Shown here one piece after another: positions 9,807 through 17,874 of a DNA stretch of 64,000 bases. The notes beneath the pieces are model-generated. The model ran no database searches. It saw nothing but the letters and a program-made list of their open reading frames with translations, and was not told the DNA's origin. How positions within the stretch are numbered: the first letter of the stretch is position 1; the number at the start of each line of letters is the position of its first letter. Made by a program: the position numbers and the translations under genes. Origin of the DNA: Aestuariibaculum lutulentum (lineage in GTDB: Bacteria > Bacteroidota > Bacteroidia > Flavobacteriales > Flavobacteriaceae); contig NZ_CP136709.1 of NCBI RefSeq assembly GCF_032926325.1, positions 285,501-349,500 of the forward strand. Reading direction: 5' to 3'.

Positions 9807-10066
9807 TAACAGATATATGTTTTTAGCACACCTGATGCTCAGACGCGCAATAATCATGTTAGAATTAATTAAAGCTGCAGATACTTAAAAAACTTAAATA
9901 TCCAAAGGCGATAACGTGTTCGGGTAAGACAAAAATGTCTTACAAATAGAATACTTAATTGGAAGTGCTAGGAGGAATAAATTTATCGGACTGGTTTCTA
10001 AAAACTAGAAAGTTAAAATTAAAAATTCTGTTGTTTTGTATTTCATGAATCCCTTTTTCCATACTG

Positions 10067-10098
10067 CAAATGTACGAAAACACAAGGCTTTACGCAAA
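10067..10098 (-). promoter_or_regulatory. Bacteroidota-type promoter, leftward
   Basis: On the minus strand TTTG (10095-10098) is followed after 20 nt by TACATTTG (10067-10074). This fits the known Bacteroidota sigma consensus TTTG-N19-21-TAnnTTTG. Transcription would start near 10062 and reach the acetyltransferase gene after a leader of about 255 nt that includes a 13-codon frame and a hairpin. Confidence 0.6.
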
Positions 10099-10370
10099 TC
10101 GAAGACGTTAAGACAAGGCTAAGATGTTGTTAACAGCTGTTAATTTGGGGTCGATATTTCGCGTGCTTTTCGAATGATTTCTTACAAATAAGAATACCCT
10201 CTAAAACGTGTAACCATAATACTTAACAAAGATTATGTAAAATAGATTTAGAACAGAAAAACAGCCCTTGAAAAATCCAGATAAAACGAAAGGAAAAAAA
10301 ATTTAAAAAAAATTTAATGTACGACCATTTTAACACTATTTGACGGATTAAACACGTTGAATTTACAAAC

Positions 10371-10523
10371 TTAAGATTTGCTTTTATTAGCTAAACCGGG
10401 TAATTTCTTCTTCTTTAAAACCTGATAAAAAAATTTATCGAAAGATGAAGCTACAACAGTATAGTCGGCTTGATATCCATCATCATTTATAAAATTATAA
10501 AAACAAATTAAGTTGATAACCAT
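10371..10523 (-). pseudogene. 50-codon frame, possible C-terminal remnant of a SUKH/SMI1-like gene
   Basis: The frame encodes 50 residues with protein-like composition, including NDDGYQADYTVVASSFDKFF followed by a basic tail KKKKLPGL. The pattern of a strand followed by a SF..F helix resembles the C-terminal end of SMI1/KNR4 (SUKH) proteins, some of which are toxin immunity proteins. In frame, only 11 further codons precede a stop upstream, so a full SUKH domain (about 120-150 residues) is not present. It could instead be a genuine small gene starting at the ATG at 10523. The family suggestion is tentative. Confidence 0.3.
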
Positions 10524-10645
10524 TAAAAAAATAGTACAGAAACGGCTTTCATAGATTTAGGGGTTTGTTAGACACTTACCTTAAGTTTTCTGTAAGCAAG
10601 ACACCTAAGTAAAATTTACCCTACCCCAGACCTGATTTTGACAAA

Positions 10646-10680
10646 TAAAAAAGGCCTTCCTGTTGGAAAGCCTTTTTTAT
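10646..10680 (-). terminator. terminator of the nusB-DUF1573-yajC transcript
   Basis: Read leftward, AAGGCTTTCC - AACA - GGAAGGCCTT forms a strong stem (one mismatch) flanked on both sides by A/T runs. It sits 18 bp beyond the yajC stop codon, and the flanking runs could allow it to work in both directions. Confidence 0.85.
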
Positions 10681-10697
10681 ATTAATTGAGTAACGAA

Positions 10698-10991
10698 TTA
10701 CTTTTTAGTTTCTACAGGATTTAGTTTTGCACTTAATTCCATTGAAATAGCTGAAAGTTCAAACTTAACTTTACCAGACAACGTTTCAATAACGCAACTT
10801 CCGTCCTTATCGTTAAGTTCTAAAATTTTACCGTGCATACCGCTTTTGGTAATTACTTTGTCGCCCTTTTTTAATTCTGAAGCGAATTTTTTCTCTTTCT
10901 TAGCCTTTTTCATTTGTGGTGCAATCATAAAGAAATATACCACCGCAAACATTAGTAAAAACGGTAAAAACTGACCGATTCCTTCTCCCAT
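10698..10991 (-). CDS. yajC: preprotein translocase subunit YajC
   Basis: YajC is a small inner-membrane protein associated with SecDF that assists Sec-dependent export. The 97-residue sequence has the hallmark single helix with FLLMFAVVYFFMIAPQMKKAKKEKKF, followed by the KGDKVITKSGMHGKI beta-rich cytoplasmic part. Length is normal. It is the last gene of the leftward nusB / DUF1573 / yajC group, 48 bp after the DUF1573 gene, with a strong terminator after it. The same order is common in Flavobacteria. Confidence 0.93.
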   Translation of the reverse strand: MGEGIGQFLPFLLMFAVVYFFMIAPQMKKAKKEKKFASELKKGDKVITKSGMHGKILELNDKDGSCVIETLSGKVKFELSAISMELSAKLNPVETKK

Positions 10992-11039
10992 TATTTTATG
11001 TATTTAAATTGCTGCCTGAACAGCTTGGTTACTTTTTAA

Positions 11040-11495
11040 TTACTGAGCAGCGTCAGGTTTTACGAAGGCCGTGATTTTTACAATCTCCGAACCTTTTTCT
11101 GTATTTGCTGTTACAGTAATAGTTTTTGAAATTTTATTAGCACCACTACCATTAAACTTCACTGAAAACTCAGCTGTTTCACCCGGAGCTAAAGGTTCTC
11201 TACTCCAGTCTTTTGGCACAGTACATCCGCAAGAACTTTTGATATCTGTAATAACTAAAGGAGCCTCACCAACGTTCTTATATGTAAAAGTTGTTTCAAC
11301 CGGCGTTCCTTTTTCAATTTCACCAAAATCGTGCTCTGTTTCGTTAAACTCAATTTTTGGGAATTTTGACGCTACTGCATCTCTTTCAGCCGCAGCAATT
11401 ACATTAGCCTCTTCTATTTTTTGAGCAGCGTTTTCTTTGCAAGATGTAAATGCTATTAAGCTTAATGCACTTAATCCTAATATTAATTTCTTCAT
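11040..11495 (-). CDS. DUF1573 family lipoprotein
   Basis: The 151-residue protein has a lipoprotein signal ending IAFTSC (Cys20), then a single immunoglobulin-like DUF1573 domain with its typical EHDFGEIEKGTPV, TFTYKNVGEAPLVI and SSCGCTVP segments. The SCGC pair is a conserved family feature. DUF1573 proteins are abundant in Bacteroidota and probably sit at the cell envelope, but the function is not established. It lies between nusB (131 bp upstream) and yajC (48 bp downstream) on the same strand. Confidence 0.88.
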   Translation of the reverse strand: MKKLILGLSALSLIAFTSCKENAAQKIEEANVIAAAERDAVASKFPKIEFNETEHDFGEIEKGTPVETTFTYKNVGEAPLVITDIKSSCGCTVPKDWSREPLAPGETAEFSVKFNGSGANKISKTITVTANTEKGSEIVKITAFVKPDAAQ

Positions 11496-11626
11496 TGTAA
11501 AATTTATTTAGTATTAATGATGTAAAAATAGAAATTATTTACCCGTTTAAAAACTTTTGTTTAAGCGTTAACACTATTTTACTTAAAAATGATTTTTTAT
11601 TTCTATTCTGACTTTATTAAAGTCTT

Positions 11627-12571
11627 CTACATCAAGCCGCGCCCTACTTTATTAAGGGTTCCGGCATCTTCATACTCTTTTACAAGTTTATCTAAAATAC
11701 CATTAATAAAAATGCTACTCTTAGGCGTCGAGTATTCTTTCGCGATTTCTAAATATTCATTGATGGTAACTTTTACCGGAATAGACGGGAAATGCTTAAT
11801 CTCGCTAATGGCCATTTGAAGTAACACATAGTCAATATTCGCAATACGGTCGGAATCCCAATTTTGAGTTTTTTCATCGATTTCCTTATTAACCGCTGTA
11901 CGGTTTAATAAGGTCTTTTTGAATAAATCGATAGCAAACTGCTTATCGTCTAAATCTTTGTAAAGTTTTGGTGTAAAATGTGTCTCTGAAGACGATGGCT
12001 TCACCTTACGCAATAACTTTAAAATAGTCGTGTTAACCGTTGGAAGATCGTCTAACCAGGTTAGGTTTTTATCTTCCAGATATTCGTAAAGCTTTTCGTT
12101 AGGGGCTATAATATCTTTAAATACATCAACGATAAATTCTTTATCTTCTTTAAAGTCAGACACACGCGTTTTCATGTATTCTTCATACAATTCACTCGAT
12201 GTAATGGCTTTAAAGATAACCTCTACATACTCGTCGTCTAACTGCCAGTTATTAATGTTATGAACTTCTAACTGATTTTTTAACTGATAATTCTCCTGAA
12301 GCAGATTCAGTACCTCATTATTAACAAACTTACGGTTTGGATCTTTATCCTCTTTAGTTGCTAAAATTTTGTTTTGCTTTTTTACTAAGTCGCTTTCAGC
12401 GCGTTTTTGCACCTCCAAAAGTAGGGAAATACTCAATAAGTACAAATTGTACATATTGTCTATGCTAAACAGTAAAAACTTTTGATCTTTACTAAAATCG
12501 TCACTTTCTCCTCCTTTATAAGCATAAAGGGTTTGCATTACTTTTACACGTATATGTCTTCTGTTTAACAT
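11627..12571 (-). CDS. nusB: transcription antitermination factor NusB (long flavobacterial form)
   Basis: NusB with NusE binds boxA RNA and prevents early termination in rRNA operons. The protein starts with the typical MLNRRHIRVKVMQTLYAY and ends with a classic NusB helix bundle: WDSDRIANIDYVLLQMAISE, then VKVTINEYLEIAKEYS and SSIFINGILDKL. At 314 residues it is about twice the E. coli length because of a central helical insertion, a known trait of the Bacteroidota proteins. It heads the leftward group with DUF1573 and yajC. A candidate -7 box TATTTTTG lies at 12627-12634 on the minus strand, without a good -33 partner. Confidence 0.93.
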   Translation of the reverse strand: MLNRRHIRVKVMQTLYAYKGGESDDFSKDQKFLLFSIDNMYNLYLLSISLLLEVQKRAESDLVKKQNKILATKEDKDPNRKFVNNEVLNLLQENYQLKNQLEVHNINNWQLDDEYVEVIFKAITSSELYEEYMKTRVSDFKEDKEFIVDVFKDIIAPNEKLYEYLEDKNLTWLDDLPTVNTTILKLLRKVKPSSSETHFTPKLYKDLDDKQFAIDLFKKTLLNRTAVNKEIDEKTQNWDSDRIANIDYVLLQMAISEIKHFPSIPVKVTINEYLEIAKEYSTPKSSIFINGILDKLVKEYEDAGTLNKVGRGLM

Positions 12572-12758
12572 AATTACAAGGAACTTAAATTTATTTTAAC
12601 CTAAAAACTCATTTGGTTTCAGGCTGCAAAAATAATACTATTTTCAAACATTTACTTCATGTTTTTGGTTATTTCTTCATTTTAAGCTTAACCCAAAATT
12701 ATAGCGCCCTTTTCTATAGGAACTTTAAACTATATTTAACAAAAGGCTTACAGCTTCA

Positions 12759-12791
12759 TTCTGCTTTTGTTGTTTGAATGGTGTATATTTG
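12759..12791 (+). promoter_or_regulatory. probable promoter of the ABC exporter gene
   Basis: TATATTTG (12784-12791) matches the TAnnTTTG -7 box exactly, and a weak TTCTG lies 20 nt upstream. Transcription would begin near 12797, downstream of a possible ATG at 12778, which is why I start the exporter gene at 12838. Confidence 0.5.
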
Positions 12792-12837
12792 CCTGTTAGT
12801 ATATAAAATACATCTTCATAGCAGATTATCTATTTCA

Positions 12838-14595
12838 ATGAAAGAATTACAACACTTAAATAAATACTTTTTAAAATATAAAACGAAGTTAATTCTGGGG
12901 ATTTTAATCACCATTATTGCGCGTATTTTTTTACTTTATACTCCTCGTTATGTTCGCAAAATATTTGTTGTTGTAGAAAATTATCTAGATGGTAAAATTA
13001 CAGAACAAACAATAAAAAGTGAACTTATTGAAATCATCCTTTACATTGTAGGAGCTGCTATTATTGGGGCTATTTTAACGTTTTTCATGCGTCAATATAT
13101 CATTAACATTTCCCGCTATATTGAGTACGATTTAAAAAACGAAGTGTATGCCCAATACCAAAAACTTTCTCTTAACTTTTACAAGAAAAACAGAACTGGC
13201 GATTTAATGAATCGTATTAGTGAAGATGTGGGTCGTGTACGTATGTATGCAGGGCCGGCCATTATGTATAGTATAAATACTATTACGCTATTCATCATCG
13301 CCATCATTTACATGTATAATGAGGCTCCGCTGCTAACTATGTATACTGTAATCCCATTACCTGTTTTATCTGTAGCTATTTACAAATTAAGTAAAGAGAT
13401 TCATAACCGAAGTACGATTGTACAGCAATATTTATCGAAATTATCAACATATACACAGGAATCATTCAGTGGTATTTCGGTAATAAAAGCCTACGGTATA
13501 GAACCGCAAACCTCTAAAAACTTTGAAGTTTTAGCCGAAGAAAGTAAAAACAAACAGGTGAATTTAGCTAAAGTTGAAGCCTGGTTTTTTCCGATGATGA
13601 TTCTACTTATTGGTACCAGTAACCTTTTGGTAATTTACATTGGTGGCATGCAATATATAAACGGACAAATAGAAAGTTTGGGGACTATTGCCGAATTCAT
13701 TATATACGTCAACATGCTTACCTGGCCAGTAGCTACTGTAGGTTGGGTGACCTCAATTGTCCAGCAAGCTGAGGCTTCTCAAAAACGGATCAACGAGTTT
13801 TTAAAAATTGAGCCTGAAATACAAAACAATGTTGAAAACCATACAGAAATTACCGGTGATATCGTTTTTAAAGATGTTACTTTCACTTACGATGACACCA
13901 ATATTCAGGCCTTAAAAGGTGTAAGCTTCGACATTAAAAACGGAGAAACTTTAGCCATCCTCGGTAAAACAGGCTCTGGTAAATCGACCATTCTTGATCT
14001 TATTGGAAGGCTTTACGATATTAATTCGGGAGAAATAACCATCAATAAACGTTCTATTGAAAAACATAACTTAACCGATTTAAGAGACAGCATTGGTTAT
14101 GTCCCTCAGGATGCCTTCCTGTTTTCAGATACTATAAAAAACAACATTAAGTTCGGTAAAGAAAACGCCACTGACGAAGAGGTAATTGAAGCTGCAAAAA
14201 ATGCGCAGGTACATAAAAATATTGTAAAATTCAACAACGGTTACGATACCGTTTTAGGAGAACGTGGCATTACACTTTCGGGAGGACAAAAACAACGTGT
14301 TTCTATTGCACGTGCCATTATAAAATCGCCTAAAATCCTGTTATTCGACGACTGTTTGTCTGCTGTAGATACCGAAACCGAAGAGAAAATCCTAAAAACA
14401 CTTAATAAAATTACGAAAGACAAAACATCTGTGATTGTCAGTCATCGTGTATCTTCAGCTAAAAACGCCGATAAGATTATTGTTTTAGACGACGGTAAAA
14501 TTGTTCAGCAAGGTACTCATGAAACGCTTATCAACGAAGACGGTTATTACAAACACCTTTATTTGAAACAGTTAAGCGAAACCACTTCTGCTTAA
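12838..14595 (+). CDS. ABC exporter, fused permease and ATPase (MsbA/multidrug type)
   Basis: The 585-residue half-transporter has about six membrane helices in residues 15-310 and a nucleotide-binding domain in 335-580. Visible motifs are Walker A GKTGSGKST, Q-loop YVPQDAFLF, signature LSGGQKQR, Walker B ILLFDD and H-loop IVSHRVSS. The residue after the Walker B Asp, normally a catalytic Glu in DEATSALD, is Asp here (FDDCLSAVD). In heterodimeric exporters that change marks the degenerate site. The substrate could be lipid, drug or peptide. I use the ATG at 12838, because the upstream in-frame ATG at 12778 precedes the likely transcription start. No partner half-transporter gene is adjacent. 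Confidence 0.88.
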   Translation: MKELQHLNKYFLKYKTKLILGILITIIARIFLLYTPRYVRKIFVVVENYLDGKITEQTIKSELIEIILYIVGAAIIGAILTFFMRQYIINISRYIEYDLKNEVYAQYQKLSLNFYKKNRTGDLMNRISEDVGRVRMYAGPAIMYSINTITLFIIAIIYMYNEAPLLTMYTVIPLPVLSVAIYKLSKEIHNRSTIVQQYLSKLSTYTQESFSGISVIKAYGIEPQTSKNFEVLAEESKNKQVNLAKVEAWFFPMMILLIGTSNLLVIYIGGMQYINGQIESLGTIAEFIIYVNMLTWPVATVGWVTSIVQQAEASQKRINEFLKIEPEIQNNVENHTEITGDIVFKDVTFTYDDTNIQALKGVSFDIKNGETLAILGKTGSGKSTILDLIGRLYDINSGEITINKRSIEKHNLTDLRDSIGYVPQDAFLFSDTIKNNIKFGKENATDEEVIEAAKNAQVHKNIVKFNNGYDTVLGERGITLSGGQKQRVSIARAIIKSPKILLFDDCLSAVDTETEEKILKTLNKITKDKTSVIVSHRVSSAKNADKIIVLDDGKIVQQGTHETLINEDGYYKHLYLKQLSETTSA

Positions 14596-14758
14596 AAAAT
14601 TAAATTATTAACAATCAACAACATAGCCTGGTTTTCTTTTAGGAAAATGCAACAAATATTGAGATTTTAAAAAGAAATCTTATAAAATGTTGGTTAATAA
14701 CACTTTTTTTTAGATTTTTGGTACTGAAAGAATATTTAAATAATTTCTATTAACAACT

Positions 14759-15142
14759 ATGAGCAATAATGACATGATGGAGAAAGAGGAGATTTTTTCT
14801 AAGGTATTAAGAGCAGGAAGACGTACATATTTTTTTGATGTGAGATCGACAAAAGCAGACGATTATTACTTAACCATTACAGAAAGTAAAAAGTTTACCA
14901 ACGACGACGGGTCATTCCACTATAAGAAACATAAAATCTATATTTACAAAGAGGATTTTGCCGAGTTTAAAGAAATTTTAAATGAAATGACCGATTTCAT
15001 AGTAAATGAAAGAGGCGACGAAGTGATTAGTGAGCGTCACCAAAAAGACTTCAAAAAAGAGTACGATACAGTAGCCAGTGAAAATGGTGAATTACACCAA
15101 TCTACAGATAGTTTTACAGATATTGATTTCGACGATATTTAA
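14759..15142 (+). CDS. DUF3276 PUR-alpha-like nucleic-acid-binding protein
   Basis: This 127-residue protein has the Bacteroidota DUF3276 sequence: KEEIFSKVLRAGRRTYFFDV, then DDYYLTITESKKF and HYKKHKIYIYKEDFAEF, with an acidic tail (FTDIDFDDI). The fold is related to PUR repeats, single-stranded DNA/RNA-binding units, and it is probably a cytoplasmic dimer. The cellular role in bacteria is unclear. It starts 163 bp after the ABC exporter and is followed by a clear terminator, so it is likely its own transcript. Confidence 0.87.
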   Translation: MSNNDMMEKEEIFSKVLRAGRRTYFFDVRSTKADDYYLTITESKKFTNDDGSFHYKKHKIYIYKEDFAEFKEILNEMTDFIVNERGDEVISERHQKDFKKEYDTVASENGELHQSTDSFTDIDFDDI

Positions 15143-15165
15143 GATATCCTGTTTAAAATAAACAT

Positions 15166-15196
15166 AAAACCGTTAAGCATTTAACGGTTTTTTTGT
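15166..15196 (+). terminator. terminator after the PUR-alpha-like gene
   Basis: AAAACCGTTAA-GCA-TTTAACGGTTTT forms a strong hairpin followed by T residues. It lies 23 bp after the stop codon and ends just before the convergent csaA stop, and it may act in both directions. Confidence 0.85.
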
Positions 15197-15198
15197 TT

Positions 15199-15534
15199 TT
15201 AGCTCACTACGCTACCATTCTTAACCTTTTTTTCAGGATTAAGTAATATAACATCTTTACCACTTACAGCCCCCAAAACTAAGCACTCACTCATAAAATT
15301 AGCAATTTGCTTCTTCGGAAAATTTACAACAGCAACAATTTGTTTGTTCAATAAATCTTCCTTTTGGTAAAGTGTCGTTATCTGCGCCGAGGTCTTTTTA
15401 ATTCCCAAATCTCCAAAATCAATAGTTAATTGATAAGCAGGTTTTCGGGCTTTCGGAAAGTCGTTTACTTCAATAATCGTCCCGACACGTAAATCTATTT
15501 TCGAGAAATCTTCGAAAGTTATTTTTTGTTCCAT
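15199..15534 (-). CDS. csaA: tRNA-binding domain protein, CsaA-like
   Basis: The 111-residue protein is a stand-alone EMAP/tRNA-binding OB-fold: ITFEDFSKIDLRVGTIIEVNDF, KPAYQLTIDFGDLGIKKTSAQI and CLVLGAVSGKDVILLNPEKK. CsaA proteins are dimers that bind tRNA and have been described as export-related chaperones in Bacillus. The exact role here is inferred. It is divergent from the thioredoxin-like gene, with only 46 bp between the start codons. A perfect -7 box lies 4 bp upstream of its ATG, suggesting a leaderless or nearly leaderless message. Confidence 0.88.
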   Translation of the reverse strand: MEQKITFEDFSKIDLRVGTIIEVNDFPKARKPAYQLTIDFGDLGIKKTSAQITTLYQKEDLLNKQIVAVVNFPKKQIANFMSECLVLGAVSGKDVILLNPEKKVKNGSVVS

Positions 15535-15538
15535 TTCT

Positions 15539-15546
15539 CAAAAATA
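15539..15546 (-). promoter_or_regulatory. -7 box of the csaA promoter
   Basis: The minus strand reads TATTTTTG, an exact TAnnTTTG match, ending 4 nt before the csaA ATG. A transcript starting the usual few bases downstream would have almost no 5' leader. An imperfect rightward box (GAACTTTG, 15558-15565) for the divergent gene lies 12 bp away. Confidence 0.45.
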
Positions 15547-15580
15547 TAAATAATTACGAACTTTGAATAAAACTAAAGCT

Positions 15581-16138
15581 ATGGCAAACACACCTTCAAA
15601 CATGATTCCATTAGGCACCAAAGCGCCACTTTTCTCACTTCATGACACGGTTAGTAACAAAATGGTAAGTTTAGAAAACGCCAAAGGAGAAAAAGGAACA
15701 GTTATCATGTTTATTTGCAACCACTGTCCATTTGTTATTCATGTTAACAGCACTTTGGTTAATATGGCTAACGCTTACGCGAAAAAAGGAATTAATTTTA
15801 TAGCTATTTCAAGTAACGATGTTGTTAACTACCCACAGGATGGCCCGGATAAAATGAAAATACACGCTGAAGCTGAAAATTATCCGTTTCCATATTTATA
15901 TGATGAAACACAGGAAGTTGCCAAAGCTTATGATGCCGCCTGCACACCAGATTTGTATGTTTTTAACAAGGATTTAAAACTAACCTATCGCGGACAATTA
16001 GATGATTCTAGACCAGGCAACGGACTTCCTGTTACAGGAGCTGATTTAGCACATGCTTTAGATTGTTTAATTGAGGGCATCGAAAACACAAAGACTCAAA
16101 AACCAAGTATTGGCTGTAACATTAAATGGAAGCGTTAA
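15581..16138 (+). CDS. thioredoxin-fold protein (AhpC/TSA-like, CxxC)
   Basis: The 185-residue protein has a thioredoxin fold of the redoxin type: PLGTKAPLFSLHDTV at the start, then VIMFICNHCPFVIHV with a Cys-x-x-Cys-Pro redox centre, and a later ACTPDLYVFNKD with the cis-Pro region. No signal peptide is seen, so it is probably a cytoplasmic thiol oxidoreductase or peroxiredoxin relative. I start at the ATG at 15581. A TTG at 15563 would extend it by six residues, but that TTG belongs to a likely -7 promoter box. Its stop codon overlaps that of the convergent acetyltransferase. Confidence 0.85.
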   Translation: MANTPSNMIPLGTKAPLFSLHDTVSNKMVSLENAKGEKGTVIMFICNHCPFVIHVNSTLVNMANAYAKKGINFIAISSNDVVNYPQDGPDKMKIHAEAENYPFPYLYDETQEVAKAYDAACTPDLYVFNKDLKLTYRGQLDDSRPGNGLPVTGADLAHALDCLIEGIENTKTQKPSIGCNIKWKR

Positions 16139-16620
16139 GCCAGTTTCAACTCAAAAATACCAACATCTAACCAAGTATTGAATTTAAAACCAACTTCTTT
16201 CAAATGCCCCACGAGCTCGAATCCGAATTTTTCATGCAGTTTCACACTTGCGTCATTGGGAAGTGTTAAAACACCTAAAACAACACGGCAATTGGTTTGT
16301 TTTAATTGAGCAATTAATTCAGCATAGAGCTTAGACCCTATTTGTTTTCCATGAGCTGAGCTCTTAACATAGACTGTAGATTCTAAAGTATGATTATAAG
16401 CTGGACGTTCTCTGAATTTTCCAGCATAAGCATAACCTAAAATTTCATTATTTTCTTCGTAAACAATAAACGGAAAATCTTTACTGATACTGTGAATTTT
16501 CTCTTGAAATACTTTTAATGGTGTTGGTTCCAAATCGAAAGTTACATCGGTATTAATAACATAATAGTTATAAATATTCAACAATTGCTGCGCATCGGTA
16601 TAATGAATAGGTCGTATCAT
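16135..16620 (-). CDS. GNAT acetyltransferase, phosphinothricin-acetyltransferase-like
   Basis: This 161-residue protein resembles the phosphinothricin/methionine-sulfoximine acetyltransferase branch of GNAT: MIRPIHYTDAQQLLNIYNYY, the conserved FIVYEENNEILGYAYAGKF, the ESTVYVKSSAHGKQIGSKLY acetyl-CoA site, and LHEKFGFELVGHLKEVGFKF. Such enzymes often detoxify amino-acid analogues, but the real substrate is unknown. The start at 16620 matches the family, while an open frame to 16716 would run into the neighbouring terminator. The last four bases overlap the convergent thioredoxin-like gene (16135-16138). Confidence 0.85.
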   Translation of the reverse strand: MIRPIHYTDAQQLLNIYNYYVINTDVTFDLEPTPLKVFQEKIHSISKDFPFIVYEENNEILGYAYAGKFRERPAYNHTLESTVYVKSSAHGKQIGSKLYAELIAQLKQTNCRVVLGVLTLPNDASVKLHEKFGFELVGHLKEVGFKFNTWLDVGIFELKLA

Positions 16621-16681
16621 TCTAAAGATATAAAATAAGGTTCCCTTCGAGATTGGAAAGTATCTCGAATTGAGTAAATAT

Positions 16682-16713
16682 AAAAAAAGCACTTCAAAAA
16701 TGAAGTGCTTTAA
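16682..16713 (-). terminator. terminator of the immunophilin gene
   Basis: Read leftward, AAAGCACTTC-ATTTTT-GAAGTGCTTT is followed by a run of seven T. It lies 24 bp beyond the stop codon of the cyclophilin-FKBP gene. Confidence 0.88.
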
Positions 16714-16736
16714 CATATTATAAAAAGAGGACTCTC

Positions 16737-17669
16737 TTATTTTACGTTCATTAATTCTACATCGAAAATTAAAGTAGCATTAGGAGGAATTACACCACCT
16801 GCACCGCGACTTCCGTAACCTAAGTGACTAGGAATAACAAAACGCGCTTTATCGCCAACGCTTAATAATTGAATTCCTTCATCCCAACCAGAGATTACTT
16901 GTCCCATTCCAACAGGAAAATCGATTGGTTGATTACGTTTGTAAGATGAATCGAAAACGGTACCGTCTGCTAACTGTCCTTTGTAGTGAACAGAAACATT
17001 TTTACCTTTTGTAGCTTTTGCTCCACTTCCTTTTTGGATGATCTGGTAACGTAAACCACTTTCGGTTTTCTCGAAACCTGTAGCTAATTTATCTAATTCT
17101 GCTTCGATAGCTGCTTTCTCTTCAGCTAAACGCTTCTCTCTTGAACCTTCAAATGTTCTAAACGCCTCAACAGCATTATAAGCTTCAGCTTCAGCACCAA
17201 CTCTAACAATCTCTAAAGACTCGATAACATCACCTTGAGCAATAGCATCAACAACATCTTGTCCTTCTACCACTTTACCAAAAACTGTATGGTTGTTATC
17301 TAACCAAGGTGTTTCAACGTGAGTAATGAAGAACTGACTTCCGTTTGTTCCTGGACCTGCATTTGCCATAGATAAAACTCCTGGGCCATCATGCTTTAAT
17401 TCCGGGTGAAACTCATCGTCAAACTGGTAACCTGGATTTCCAGAACCTGTACCTTGAGGACAACCTCCCTGAATCATAAAATCAGGAATAACTCTATGGA
17501 ATTTTAATCCGTTGTAGTAAGGTGTTCCCTGAGGTTTTACTTTATTCTCTAAATTTCCTTCTGCTAAAGCCACAAAGTTACCTACTGTTCCAGGTGTTTT
17601 TTTGTATTCTAAAGCCACAAGAATTTCTCCTTTTGTTGTATTGAATTTTGCGTATAATCCGTCTTGCAT
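16737..17669 (-). CDS. dual-family immunophilin: cyclophilin-FKBP fusion peptidyl-prolyl isomerase
   Basis: The 310-residue protein joins two unrelated prolyl-isomerase folds. Residues 1-165 are a cyclophilin with LKFHRVIPDFMIQGGCPQG, GPGVLSMANAGPGTNGSQFF and WLDNNHTVFGKV. Residues 170-205 form a charged helical linker. Residues 215-310 are an FKBP with VSVHYKGQLADGTVFDSSY, GWDEGIQLL and GYGSRGAGGVIPPNATLIFD. There is no signal peptide, so it is probably a cytoplasmic folding helper. Cyclophilin-then-FKBP fusions (CFBP) have been described in Flavobacterium and Treponema. Both catalytic cores look intact. It has its own promoter (17692-17722) and terminator. Confidence 0.93.
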   Translation of the reverse strand: MQDGLYAKFNTTKGEILVALEYKKTPGTVGNFVALAEGNLENKVKPQGTPYYNGLKFHRVIPDFMIQGGCPQGTGSGNPGYQFDDEFHPELKHDGPGVLSMANAGPGTNGSQFFITHVETPWLDNNHTVFGKVVEGQDVVDAIAQGDVIESLEIVRVGAEAEAYNAVEAFRTFEGSREKRLAEEKAAIEAELDKLATGFEKTESGLRYQIIQKGSGAKATKGKNVSVHYKGQLADGTVFDSSYKRNQPIDFPVGMGQVISGWDEGIQLLSVGDKARFVIPSHLGYGSRGAGGVIPPNATLIFDVELMNVK

Positions 17670-17691
17670 GGTTCTAATTTTTAAGAAAGTG

Positions 17692-17722
17692 CAAAGGTAC
17701 TTAATTAATTATCATTTGACAA
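17692..17722 (-). promoter_or_regulatory. promoter of the cyclophilin-FKBP gene
   Basis: On the minus strand TTG (17720-17722) is followed after 20 nt by TACCTTTG (17692-17699), an exact -7 match. The leader to the ATG at 17669 is about 18 nt. Confidence 0.7.
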
Positions 17723-17874
17723 TTAAGAGGTCTCAATATTATGCTTTTGTAAAAGTGTACTACCAAGAAAACGTATATTTCATACTATATCCATACTACA
17801 TCCATGCTTTAACCATAGCTCTGATTTAGTATATAATAACTGAAGTATTCCTCATAATAATGTCCATAAACAAA

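Larger units (their letters stand above)
9807..10697. other. long intergenic region between acetyltransferase gene and yajC
   Basis: No confident gene lies here, but the stretch is not empty. It holds an inverted repeat GTAAGAC-6nt-GTCTTAC (9924-9943), a 13-codon frame starting at 10046, a well-formed leftward promoter (10067-10098), a 14-bp perfect palindrome TTAACAGCTGTTAA (10130-10143), a very A-rich tract (about 10289-10316), a 50-codon frame (10371-10523) and the yajC terminator (10646-10680). It may be the site of a decayed gene or of a short untranslated RNA. Confidence 0.6.

Noticed and set aside
10130..10143. Palindrome TTAACAGCTGTTAA as a replication origin or attachment site
   Set aside because: There are no DnaA-box cluster, no integrase and no repeated copy. 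It is only reported as part of the intergenic description.
11071..11424. Rightward frame opposite the DUF1573 gene
   Set aside because: It is a shadow of a well-supported lipoprotein gene and has no protein-like features of its own.
16621..16716. N-terminal extension of the phosphinothricin-acetyltransferase-like gene
   Set aside because: The extra 32 residues are translated from the immunophilin terminator region and do not match the family, which starts at MIRP.
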